Below are positions 46,017 to 58,871 of a DNA stretch of 64,000 bases, in pieces; the first letter of the stretch is position 1, and every line of letters begins with the position of its first letter. The notes below the pieces were generated by a model that did no database searches, was not told the DNA's origin, and saw nothing but the letters and a program-made list of their open reading frames with translations. The position numbers and the translations under genes are program-made. This stretch comes from PVC group bacterium (GTDB lineage Bacteria; Verrucomicrobiota; Kiritimatiellia; CAIKKV01): assembly GCA_945898015.1 (NCBI GenBank), contig CAMDGM010000014.1:1-64000 (forward strand), written 5' to 3'.

Positions 46017-47690
46017 ATGCCCATCACGTCCGCCCTCTTTTATCAGGCCGCCTGCTCCTGGCGCAACCAACTCCACGTGCTCCGCCGCGATTCGCGATTC
46101 AAAACCGGCTTTATTGCGTTTGTCTTCATCGGCTTTTTTCTGGGCATCCGGCTCCTGTTCCTCAGCAGTTTCAAATTCATGGACGACCTGGGCGGGCTGA
46201 GCTCCCTGATCATCAGCCACCTGTTCGCCCTGTTTTTCCTGGGGCTCGGGCTCATGATGACTGTATCGGGAATCGTGACCTCCTATTCCACGCTCTATGG
46301 CTCGGAGGAGGTGCCGTTTCTCCTGGCCGCGCCCGTTTCCTTCCGCCAGATCGTCCTGGGGCGCGTCACCGAGGCCATCCTGCTCTCCTCCTGGGCCTTT
46401 TTCTTCATCATCATCCCCTTCATCAGCGCTTATCAGGCACACAAGGACCTTTCCCCCTTGTTCATGCTCTGGTCCCTCCTCTTTGCCGTTCCGTTCCTGA
46501 CGCTCGGAGCGGGCCTCGGCTCGTTCCTTGTCCTGATCACCCTCCGGTGGATGCCACAGGGCCGAACCCTTCTCATCAGCGCCCTCGTTCTGCTCGCCAT
46601 TGCGGCCGTGGGCGCGGGCTTCGCGCTCCTGCATGGCTATCGGAATGCGGAATCCGAGGAAGCCTTCATCCTGACCAACCTGGTGCCGGGCATGCGGTTC
46701 GCCTCCCAACCCTTCCTGCCAAGCTGGTGGATGGCCGAGGGAATCATGGCGGGCTCGCGCGGACTCTGGGGCCGCGGGCTGCTCTTTCTCCTGCTTCTTA
46801 CCTCGAACGCCCTACTGGTCCTAACCGCCATTGAAGGACTGGGACGAACCATTTTCTATGAATCCTGGCAGCGCGCAATCGGGGAATCCTCCCTGGGCAA
46901 GCGTCAGCCAGTGCTTCTGGCCGGACTGGAACGCGCCCTGGAGCGCCTGCTGCCATCCGACCTGCGAGCCATGGCGTTCAAGGATATCCGCACGTTTCTG
47001 CGCGATCCCGCCCAATGGGCGCAAAGCCTCGTCTTTTTCGGCCTGCTGGGCCTCTATTTCGTCAACCTGCGCAGTTTCCGCTACAACCTGCTGCCGGAGG
47101 TCTGGCGCAGCTTCATCGCCTTCCTCAACGTGTTCAGCGTCTCGGCGGTGCTCTGTTCGCTCGGATCGCGCTTCGTTTACCCCCAGCTCAGCCTGGAAGG
47201 CCACGGCTTCTGGATTCTCAATCTGGCGCCCACCACGCCGCGGCGCATCCTGTTCGGAAAATTCACCCTGGCCGCCGGGGCCATGCTCCTCATCAGCCTC
47301 TTTCTGGTGCTGGTCTCCACCACCATGCTCCAGGTGACCACCCCCGTCCGGCTCGTGACGCTCGGCGTCGGAATCGCCATGCCGATCGCCGTGGCCGGAC
47401 TGGCCACCGGCCTGGGTGCCCTGTTCATGGATTTACGCGAGCGTAATCCCGCCGCCATCGTTTCCGGCTTCGGCGGCACGCTCAACCTAGTGCTCTCGCT
47501 GGGCTATATGCTGGCCGCCATCGTCCCCTTTGCCGCCCTCTTTCACCTGTCCCTGATCGGACACCTGACATCCCGCGCCTTCCATGGCGGAGTGATCGCG
47601 GCGGCCATCTGGGGCGTGCTACTGACGGCGGCGGCCGCCGGAGTACCCATGGCGCTGGCCAACCGAAGCCTGACCCATCGAGATTATTGA
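46017..47690 (+). CDS. ABC-exporter-type integral membrane protein (putative permease)
   Basis: A 557-residue membrane protein with roughly twelve hydrophobic segments in two groups, separated by a central soluble stretch (about 285-325). The N-terminal half has YSTLYGSEEVPFLLAAPVSFRQI, the conserved loop of the putative ABC exporter group (PF16949-like), and the second half has PTTPRRILFGKF, which echoes it. No ATPase gene follows in the window, so the nucleotide-binding partner must lie elsewhere. The substrate is unknown. Confidence 0.72.
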   Translation: MPITSALFYQAACSWRNQLHVLRRDSRFKTGFIAFVFIGFFLGIRLLFLSSFKFMDDLGGLSSLIISHLFALFFLGLGLMMTVSGIVTSYSTLYGSEEVPFLLAAPVSFRQIVLGRVTEAILLSSWAFFFIIIPFISAYQAHKDLSPLFMLWSLLFAVPFLTLGAGLGSFLVLITLRWMPQGRTLLISALVLLAIAAVGAGFALLHGYRNAESEEAFILTNLVPGMRFASQPFLPSWWMAEGIMAGSRGLWGRGLLFLLLLTSNALLVLTAIEGLGRTIFYESWQRAIGESSLGKRQPVLLAGLERALERLLPSDLRAMAFKDIRTFLRDPAQWAQSLVFFGLLGLYFVNLRSFRYNLLPEVWRSFIAFLNVFSVSAVLCSLGSRFVYPQLSLEGHGFWILNLAPTTPRRILFGKFTLAAGAMLLISLFLVLVSTTMLQVTTPVRLVTLGVGIAMPIAVAGLATGLGALFMDLRERNPAAIVSGFGGTLNLVLSLGYMLAAIVPFAALFHLSLIGHLTSRAFHGGVIAAAIWGVLLTAAAAGVPMALANRSLTHRDY

Positions 47691-47722
47691 ATCAACCGAA
47701 CCGGCCGATCCGCTCAGGCCCA

Positions 47723-48664
47723 TCAAGGGACGACGGGCTTCCCGCTTTCACTAACAAGGGCCAATGCCCGGGCTCGCAAATCAGGCAAATTCGCTTTTTC
47801 AGCCCATTCCGCCGCCAGCCCGGCCAAAAGCCGGGCCTTGTCCGTATGGCCTAAACCCGCCCGAATCCGGGCCGCCCGATACATCCGATTCGCTGAGCCT
47901 GGACCATCCCCGACTTTCTGCCAGGCAAGGGCGGACCGCTCGAGGCTGTCCGCATTTTCCACAAACCGGCACCCTTGTTGCCAGAGAGCACTTTCTTTAT
48001 CAAACGCGGTTCCCGCCGCTTGAGCCTCCCCGTTCAACAGGCTTAACTGCCCCCGAACACGCTCGACCACCGCCTCAAAAGACCGATCTGGCGGTGACCG
48101 CCCCCACCCACGTACCGCCTCCGTCAATTCCGCTTTCGCCTGAACCGCGTCTCCCCGGCGAACCGCGCCCTCGGCCAATACCAGCCGAATATCCGCGGAC
48201 AGGCGTGCGGAAGCCTGAGCTTCGGGACGAGCTAAAGCCAATCGGGCAAGCCGCTGACTGTCCGCCTGATCCCCACGCTCAAGCGCCAGGCGGGCCGCCG
48301 CGGTTTCCGCGCGGGCCGCCGTAAGGCCGTCCCCAGCCACCAGCGCCTCTTCCCGGGCCGCATCCAGCAGCGTCCGGCCCTCGCTTCGACGGCCCTGAGC
48401 TATGCGACAGGCTGCAAGCTGATACCGATACCGGGCCACCGCCCGGCCGTCATCACGAAGGGACGCCCGCGTAATGGCATCCGAAAAACCGGCGGCCGCC
48501 TCCTCGTAAGCGCCCGCGCCATAGGCCGCCTGCGCCGACTCCTGGACTAGCCTCATAGGCTCATCCACAACCGCTTGCGGCCCCCGGCCGCCGCGAGCGC
48601 ACCCCGTGACCGCCAGTGCGCTCACCACCATGATCCAACACGCCACTCGTTCAATCCGTTTCAC
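47723..48664 (-). CDS. TPR lipoprotein at the end of the Mla-like operon
   Basis: A 313-residue lipoprotein with lipobox VTGC (Cys22) after VKRIERVACWIMVVSALA. The rest is an Ala/Arg-rich helical solenoid with TPR-like units (AYGAGAYEEAAAGFSDAI; RMYRAARIRAGLGHTDKARLL). I chose the GTG at 48664 because it overlaps the MCE stop (GTGA), a common coupled arrangement; the frame is open further upstream within the MCE gene. Its place suggests a periplasmic or outer-membrane partner for the MCE transport system, in the slot where other operons carry MlaC or PqiC. That role is inference. Confidence 0.75.
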   Translation of the reverse strand: MKRIERVACWIMVVSALAVTGCARGGRGPQAVVDEPMRLVQESAQAAYGAGAYEEAAAGFSDAITRASLRDDGRAVARYRYQLAACRIAQGRRSEGRTLLDAAREEALVAGDGLTAARAETAAARLALERGDQADSQRLARLALARPEAQASARLSADIRLVLAEGAVRRGDAVQAKAELTEAVRGWGRSPPDRSFEAVVERVRGQLSLLNGEAQAAGTAFDKESALWQQGCRFVENADSLERSALAWQKVGDGPGSANRMYRAARIRAGLGHTDKARLLAGLAAEWAEKANLPDLRARALALVSESGKPVVP

Positions 48665-49671
48665 GGCGCCCCCTCTCCAACCGGAATGGAAACGGGATCG
48701 ATCAGCTCGCTTCCCTTCTCCGGTCCGGAATTCAGATCCTTCTTGCGGAACAGCCAATGTTGTTGAAGGTTTTCCATCAGCCTCCGGGTCTCCCGGAGCG
48801 TCGACTCGGTCTCCCTCAACACCGGCTTCACATCCGTCCCGGTGATCTTGAGGGTCGCCGCGTCAATCAGGCGCCGCGAATCACGCAAGGTCGTCTCCGC
48901 CTCCGCCAAAACCTTCCGCACATCGGTTTCCTCCACTTTGCGAGCCGTTGAATCGGCCAGTTTCTGCAGGTCGCCCGTCAGGGACTTCAACTGCGTGGCA
49001 ACGGAGGTCAGCTCATCCACGAACGCGGGGACCTTCGGTGCGGTCTTTTCAATTTCGGCCGAAATCGTGTTCAGCCGCCCCGCCAGCACCTCGTCGTGCA
49101 AGAGGCTTCCCACCACGCCTTTGCCCTCCTGCACCGTCGAAAGAATGCCGTTCACATTAGCCAAAATGCCCTGCACCTCCTCGAGCATCGGGATCACCGT
49201 GCGCCGGACCTCCTCTAAAGCCTCGGCGATTTTCTCAACCAGCTGGACGTCCTCGATGGAGGGGATGACAGCTCCGTTTTCCATCAGGGGAAAGCGGCGG
49301 TCGCCCAGTGTAATCTCGACAAACGCATCCCCCGCCACCTGAAACTTTTTCTTCACCACGGCCACGGAGTTCGTCCGCACCAGATCCCGGAACCGGCCGC
49401 GCAGGTTATACGTAGTCTGCAAGGCGCCGGACGCATTCGGCACAATGTCCCCCACCCGGCCGGCCAGCGCGCCCTGGATCCGGACCTCGGCGCCCTGATG
49501 AAGGTCCAACGCCCCTTTCGCCGGGAACACCGTCCGTAATTCAAAATCTTTCTCGAACCATCCCTGCGCCCGGCCGGCCAGGAATATGACCGCCAGAAAC
49601 AACAGGGCGCAGCCCAGCACAAATGCCCCCACCATTTCATCCACAAACCTCAATCGGGTGTTTCCGCTCAT
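48661..49671 (-). CDS. MlaD-like MCE protein
   Basis: A 336-residue MCE protein that would form the periplasmic lipid-binding ring of an Mla-type transporter. One membrane helix (about 12-32) is followed by an MCE domain at about 43-120 (VFPAKGALDLHQGAEVRIQG; FVEITLG). A long helical region follows, with amphipathic heptads (VEKIAEALEEVRRTVIPMLEEV) and two TESTLRETRRLM-like repeats, as in needle-forming MCE proteins. ATG 49671 overlaps the upstream gene's stop (ATGA). The order is permease, ATPase-like, MCE, lipoprotein. Confidence 0.88.
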   Translation of the reverse strand: MSGNTRLRFVDEMVGAFVLGCALLFLAVIFLAGRAQGWFEKDFELRTVFPAKGALDLHQGAEVRIQGALAGRVGDIVPNASGALQTTYNLRGRFRDLVRTNSVAVVKKKFQVAGDAFVEITLGDRRFPLMENGAVIPSIEDVQLVEKIAEALEEVRRTVIPMLEEVQGILANVNGILSTVQEGKGVVGSLLHDEVLAGRLNTISAEIEKTAPKVPAFVDELTSVATQLKSLTGDLQKLADSTARKVEETDVRKVLAEAETTLRDSRRLIDAATLKITGTDVKPVLRETESTLRETRRLMENLQQHWLFRKKDLNSGPEKGSELIDPVSIPVGEGAP

Positions 49672-50393
49672 CGTTTCTCGTCCTCTCTTCGGTGCCAAGT
49701 GCGGCCGCGGACGAAATAGGATTCCGCGCCCATCTTCTTCGCCTGTTCCATAATCTCCCGATCCTGCGTCATCCACAGGAGTGCCGTTCCCCGGTCTTGC
49801 GCCTCCCGGGCTGTTTCAAACAACGCCGGCAGCGCCTCGCGGGGCGCGTCCATCTCGGGTCGCTCCAAAACCACCAACACGGGATTCCCCAGAAAAGCCC
49901 GGACCCACTCACAACGCCGCAGATCCCGCTTGCGCATGAGGCCCGGGCGTCCATTGGGCACGCCGGGAAGCCCGTACCGCCGGGCCATCTTCTCCGCCTC
50001 TCCCTCGGGATCAGGGATGGCGCGGGCCGGATGGGTCCGGCAGGCCGTCACCAGGTTCTCCATCACGGACAAATTGTGCACCCAGCCGTGATAATCAAAA
50101 ACCCGTCCGATTTTCCCCCGGTTGCGCGCCTGGTCCATCGGTCCCATCTCCGCCCAGTCCCGTCCCAGAAACAGGATTTTCCCGGACTGGCACGGCAAGA
50201 GGCCTTCCACGGCGTCCGCCAGGGGGAAATAATCGAACTCCGCGTCCCGGATCTCCAGGGATATGCCAGTTTCAACCACCGCCACGCCGCCCGATTCCAA
50301 ATTCATCGTCACCTCCCGCAACTCATTGTCCGGTTGCTGGGTAGGGCAAAGCGCCGCGCACTGGCATTGAAGAATGGAGGTTCGCTCAGCCAT
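49668..50393 (-). CDS. MlaF-like ABC ATPase homologue with all catalytic motifs lost
   Basis: A 241-residue protein that keeps the ABC-ATPase outline. LLPCQSGKILFLGRDW aligns with the strand after the P-loop, RVFDYHGWVHNLSVMENL with the Q-loop region, and RRCEWVRAFLGNPVLVVLERP with the signature-to-Walker B stretch. The working residues are gone: FDYFPLAD stands at the P-loop position (about 53-60), LMRKR replaces LSGGQ (152-156), LVVLERP replaces Walker B LLLLDEP, and TQD replaces the H-loop THD (209-211). The gene is intact and sits between mlaE-like and mlaD-like genes with coupled overlaps (8 and 4 nt), so it is likely expressed but unable to bind or split ATP normally. Confidence 0.8.
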   Translation of the reverse strand: MAERTSILQCQCAALCPTQQPDNELREVTMNLESGGVAVVETGISLEIRDAEFDYFPLADAVEGLLPCQSGKILFLGRDWAEMGPMDQARNRGKIGRVFDYHGWVHNLSVMENLVTACRTHPARAIPDPEGEAEKMARRYGLPGVPNGRPGLMRKRDLRRCEWVRAFLGNPVLVVLERPEMDAPREALPALFETAREAQDRGTALLWMTQDREIMEQAKKMGAESYFVRGRTWHRREDEKR

Positions 50394-51171
50394 AGGTCAC
50401 CGCCGAAATCAGCGCCGAAATAATGACCAGCGCAAACGTGGACCGGACCACCGCGCGCGTGGTGGCCTGGGGAATTTCCGTCAAATGCCCCCGGATGCCC
50501 AACCCCTCGGAACAGGAAATAGCCGCGGTGGTCATCCCGGGAATCAACGTTTTGATCAGAAAACTCGGGGCATCGGCCTTGCCGATCGCCGACAGCACCC
50601 CATCCATGAAAATACCCGGAGACGGACTCAATCCCAGCATCGCCCCACACAGGTATCCCGCTGAAAACGCAACCAGGACGAACACCACCGCCAGACAAAA
50701 AACCGAGATTCCCGCGCCCAGCACCCGGGGCATGACCAGATACACCATCGGGTCAAGGCCCTGCGCATCTAACACCTTCACATCCCCGTTCGCGGTCATG
50801 CTGGCCATTTCGGCCGCAATCGCGGCGCCACTCCGCCCGATCATCACGAAATTCACCAGCAAGGGCGCCAACTCGCGCATCAGGACCAGCACCAGCACCG
50901 CCCCCGTCAAGGACGCCGAACCCGCCATACTCGACAGGATCTGGGCCTGAATGACCACCATGATCCCCATCAGAACGGCAATCACCACGATGAACGGAAG
51001 TCCTTGAATGGCGGTGTAATACACCTGCCGGCTCAGCACCCGCAACAGGGGCCGGTTCCAGACCGACCGCCGGACGGCCAACCCCAGCACGGCGCAGACA
51101 AGCCCCGTGACAAACGGCAGCGCCCGCAGCCGCGCGAGCGTCCGCCGCCCGATGGCACCCAATAAAGACAT
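50386..51171 (-). CDS. MlaE-like ABC permease
   Basis: A 261-residue inner-membrane permease of the MlaE family for lipid transport between inner and outer membranes. It has five or six hydrophobic segments, with the family-typical QVYYTAIQGLPFIVVIAVLMG, LVLVLMRELAPLLVNFVMIGRSGAAIAAEMASM and SCSEGLGIRGHLTEIPQATTRAVV. AGGGGAG lies before the ATG at 51171. It begins 10 nt after rnc and overlaps the degenerate ATPase gene by 8 nt. Confidence 0.9.
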   Translation of the reverse strand: MSLLGAIGRRTLARLRALPFVTGLVCAVLGLAVRRSVWNRPLLRVLSRQVYYTAIQGLPFIVVIAVLMGIMVVIQAQILSSMAGSASLTGAVLVLVLMRELAPLLVNFVMIGRSGAAIAAEMASMTANGDVKVLDAQGLDPMVYLVMPRVLGAGISVFCLAVVFVLVAFSAGYLCGAMLGLSPSPGIFMDGVLSAIGKADAPSFLIKTLIPGMTTAAISCSEGLGIRGHLTEIPQATTRAVVRSTFALVIISALISAVTYG

Positions 51172-51181
51172 TCGTGCTCCC

Positions 51182-51910
51182 CTACGTCTCGCTGCCGGTT
51201 TTCTCCGGCGGCAGCATCAGAAGCGCCGCCTGCGCGGCCGCTGTTTCAGCAAGCCGCTTGCTGGCGCCCCGCCCCCGCCCCAGCTCTTTCCCGTTCGCCA
51301 GCACCTCAACCCGGAACTCCCGCGCATGCCGGGGCCCCTCCTCGGCCAGCAACTGGTAACACGGTGACGTTTTCCACCGTTGCTGGCAAATCTGTTGCAA
51401 CCGCCCCTTGGGATTGGAGTCCGCCTCCGCGGTTTCCCCCGACTCCAGGTGGGGGACAAACAGGTGGCGGAAAATCACATCCGCCGCTTTCAGCCCGCCA
51501 TCCAGGAACGCGGCTCCCAAAACCGCTTCCAGCGTGTCCGCCAAATTGGACGCACGCTGACGGCCTCCGGTCTGTTCCTCGCCTTTCCCCAGCATGAGCC
51601 GGCTGCCGAGGTCAATCCGCTTTGCCAGTCGCGTCAGGGCCGCACCACTAGTCAACCGGCTCCGGGCCGCGGTAAGAAACCCTTCATCCCGGTCCGGAAA
51701 GCGCTCAAACAGGAAGGCGGCGGCGATCAGCCCCAGAACGGCATCGCCCAAAAATTCAAGCCGCTGGTTGTCGGATCCGGCGTCAGCGCCCTTTTCGAAC
51801 CGGAACGAACGGTGCAGGAACGCCTGGGCCAGGCGCTCCTTGGAGCGGAACCGATAACCCAGGATCTTCTCCAGATCGCGATATGGATTCTGTTTGAAAA
51901 GGCCCATCAT
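51182..51910 (-). CDS. rnc: Ribonuclease III
   Basis: A 242-residue double-strand-specific endoribonuclease that matures rRNA and processes structured RNAs. The signature NQRLEFLGDAVLG gives catalytic Glu52 and Asp56, with ADTLEAVLGAAFLDGG as the second metal-ligand motif. A dsRNA-binding domain fills the C-terminal 80 residues (NPKGRLQQICQQRW; GRGRGASKRLAETAAAQAAL). Start at 51910 or 51907 (two ATGs). It follows xerC/D by 16 nt. Confidence 0.95.
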   Translation of the reverse strand: MMGLFKQNPYRDLEKILGYRFRSKERLAQAFLHRSFRFEKGADAGSDNQRLEFLGDAVLGLIAAAFLFERFPDRDEGFLTAARSRLTSGAALTRLAKRIDLGSRLMLGKGEEQTGGRQRASNLADTLEAVLGAAFLDGGLKAADVIFRHLFVPHLESGETAEADSNPKGRLQQICQQRWKTSPCYQLLAEEGPRHAREFRVEVLANGKELGRGRGASKRLAETAAAQAALLMLPPEKTGSET

Positions 51911-51926
51911 CGTTCGCTATCACTCC

Positions 51927-52814
51927 TCAGGCTCGGGGATGAAACCGTGCATGAACGGCCTTGAGCCGGTTCTGGTCCACATGGGTATAAATCTGGGTTG
52001 TGGCGATGTCGGAATGCCCCAGCATTTCCTGGATCACCCTTAGCGGGGCGCCATTCGCCAGCAGATGGGTGGCGAACGAATGCCGCAGCATGTGGGGATG
52101 AATTGGACGCTCAAGCCCCGCCTTGCGGGCCGCATCCCGGATCAGCGCCCACACGCCCTGCCGGCTGATTTTCTTCCCCAGGCGATTCAAAAACACCTCG
52201 CGCACCGAAGGCTCCGCTTTGAACTGGGGCCTGCCCTCCCTCAAAAAACGTTCAAGATGGCTCTTGGCCTGACTTCCAAACGGAACGACCCGCATCTTGC
52301 TTCCCTTGCCCATGCATCGGACAAAGCCCTCTTCCATCCGCATCTCGTCCACCGTCAAACCTGCCAATTCCGAAACCCGCATGCCCGTCGCATAAAGCAA
52401 CTCCAGCAACGCCTTGTCCCGCAACGCGTACCGCGTTGCCCCCGCCGGAGCTTGAAGCAGGCGATCCACATCCCGCACCGACAGCGTGTCCGGCAGCAGC
52501 TTCCAAAGCCGGGGTGTTTCCATCACCTCCGTGACATTCCGGGCCAAAACCCCCTCCCGGTGAAGAAACCGGAAAAGAACCTTGATCGCCACCAGTCGCC
52601 GGGACAAGGTGGCCGAGGCCGAGCCACGCTCTTTTTCCCGGTGCAGGAAATCCAGCACATCCCGGCGCTTGACCTCGTTCAACCCCGCCAACCCGCGAGC
52701 CTTGGCGAACGTGATAAAGAGCCGGAGATCGGAGGCATACGCTTTTCGCGTATTTTCGCTCAGCCCCTCCTCCAGCGCCAGGGTGTCCAGAAACTGATCA
52801 ACCAGCGCTTGCAT
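51927..52814 (-). CDS. XerC/XerD-type tyrosine recombinase
   Basis: A 295-residue site-specific recombinase for resolving chromosome dimers at dif. The N-terminal SAM-like core-binding domain (about 4-90) is followed by a catalytic domain with Arg146 (TGMRVSEL), Lys170 (MGKGSK), His241 and Arg244 (HPHMLRHSFATHLL), His267 (LGHSDIATTQ) and nucleophile Tyr276 (IYTHV). All six expected residues are present. ATG 52814 (MQALVDQFLDTLALEEG) is the family start; the frame is open another 167 codons upstream only as a shadow. Which of XerC or XerD it is cannot be settled by eye. Confidence 0.93.
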   Translation of the reverse strand: MQALVDQFLDTLALEEGLSENTRKAYASDLRLFITFAKARGLAGLNEVKRRDVLDFLHREKERGSASATLSRRLVAIKVLFRFLHREGVLARNVTEVMETPRLWKLLPDTLSVRDVDRLLQAPAGATRYALRDKALLELLYATGMRVSELAGLTVDEMRMEEGFVRCMGKGSKMRVVPFGSQAKSHLERFLREGRPQFKAEPSVREVFLNRLGKKISRQGVWALIRDAARKAGLERPIHPHMLRHSFATHLLANGAPLRVIQEMLGHSDIATTQIYTHVDQNRLKAVHARFHPRA

Positions 52815-52843
52815 GCGAAGTCCGCCCTTCCAGACCGGCAGCG

Positions 52844-53179
52844 TCAGGGACGGACAGGCCCGACCGGCGCGGCATCCGCGCGTCGCTTGGCCGGAATGTC
52901 GTTCGCCCCGAAGCCGGCCTCGACCACCGCGTATTCGATGTTCTTCCGGGCCAGCTTCATGCTGTCGTATCGAACCGTCACCGACCCTGTGTCGCGGAAG
53001 GTGATGGATTCGTCGAACACGCCATCCAACCGGGAAATGGCGTTCGAGACGGACTGGACTTCCGCCTTCCCGGTGACACCGGAAAGGGCAATGGTCACAG
53101 TCCGCAAATCCTGCTGGCGGCAACCGGCTCCGAAAACGACCGGCAGCGCCGCAATGAGACCAAAAACGAGTCGTTTCAT
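52844..53179 (-). CDS. HMA-like domain lipoprotein without the metal-binding cysteines
   Basis: A 111-residue exported lipoprotein. The signal MKRLVFGLIAALPVVFGAGC ends at Cys20. The rest has the ferredoxin-like pattern of heavy-metal-associated domains (TVTIALSGVTGKAEVQSVSNAI and TVRYDSMKLARKNIEYAVVEAGF), but the CxxC loop is replaced by GVTGKAE, so copper or zinc binding in the usual way is unlikely. It heads the minus-strand array and diverges from gyrB. Confidence 0.75.
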   Translation of the reverse strand: MKRLVFGLIAALPVVFGAGCRQQDLRTVTIALSGVTGKAEVQSVSNAISRLDGVFDESITFRDTGSVTVRYDSMKLARKNIEYAVVEAGFGANDIPAKRRADAAPVGPVRP

Positions 53180-53251
53180 GGGCCAAAGAATAAGCCAAAG
53201 GCCCGGGCTTGTCCAGCCCTGAGAAACAGGCCCCGCGACCCCTGAAAATAA

Positions 53252-55768
<2,517 letters not shown>

Positions 55769-55788
55769 CCCCCTTTTTTGGAGAACCC

Positions 55789-58341
<2,553 letters not shown>

Positions 58342-58360
58342 AAAGGGATAGGCGACCGCG

Positions 58361-58855
58361 TTATTTCGCGGGGGAATTCGGGCCTTTGGCCCGAGGTTCG
58401 CTGACATCGGTGACACCGGGCTTTTCGACGGGCTTGCCGGGCGCCGGCTTCCGGTCCGGCGAGGGCGCGGTACTCTTCACGATTTCCCGAAGAATCGTGC
58501 GATAGCCTTTTCCCCCCTCATCCATCTCCTGGCTCAACTCGCGTAAAATCGTCTTGGCGCCTTTGTTCGACTTCATATCCACCTGGATCCGCACGCTCCC
58601 CACACGAATCACATCGCCGGGCTTGATCACCGCCACCAGCACCCGGCTCTCGTTGACATACGTGCCGTTTGTGGACCCATAATCCTTGAGAATGAAATCG
58701 CGGTCCCAGGACCGGACTCCACAGTGGTACCGGGACACTTTCTCGCCCTGCACCACGACCGTGGCATCCGGAGAACGACCGATCGTCGTAACCACTTCTG
58801 CGCCCAGTTCGTGTTCAATCAGGCGCCCCTCGGGATTGATGAATCTCAGCAGCAT
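58361..58855 (-). CDS. FHA-domain protein
   Basis: A 164-residue protein with one forkhead-associated domain (about 1-95), a phosphothreonine-binding fold: TIGRSPDATVVV, KVSRYHCGV and DYGSTNGTYVNESRV contain the conserved Arg, Ser-Arg-His, and Asn residues. The C-terminal 65 residues are Lys/Pro-rich and likely disordered. ATG 58855 has GGAGGAGAC upstream. It ends an operon that begins with the TIGR03790 gene. No Ser/Thr kinase is in the window. Confidence 0.88.
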   Translation of the reverse strand: MLLRFINPEGRLIEHELGAEVVTTIGRSPDATVVVQGEKVSRYHCGVRSWDRDFILKDYGSTNGTYVNESRVLVAVIKPGDVIRVGSVRIQVDMKSNKGAKTILRELSQEMDEGGKGYRTILREIVKSTAPSPDRKPAPGKPVEKPGVTDVSEPRAKGPNSPAK

Positions 58856-58871
58856 GGTTGTCTCCTCCGCT

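Noticed and set aside
51927-52814. Xer-type recombinase as a sign of an integrated element
   Set aside because: It has the size and motifs of housekeeping XerC/D and sits in an operon with rnc; no attachment repeats or phage genes are near.
58356-58371. Small hairpin CCGCG-N6-CGCGG between gyrA and the FHA gene as a terminator
   Set aside because: Five-bp stem without a T tract; too weak to call.
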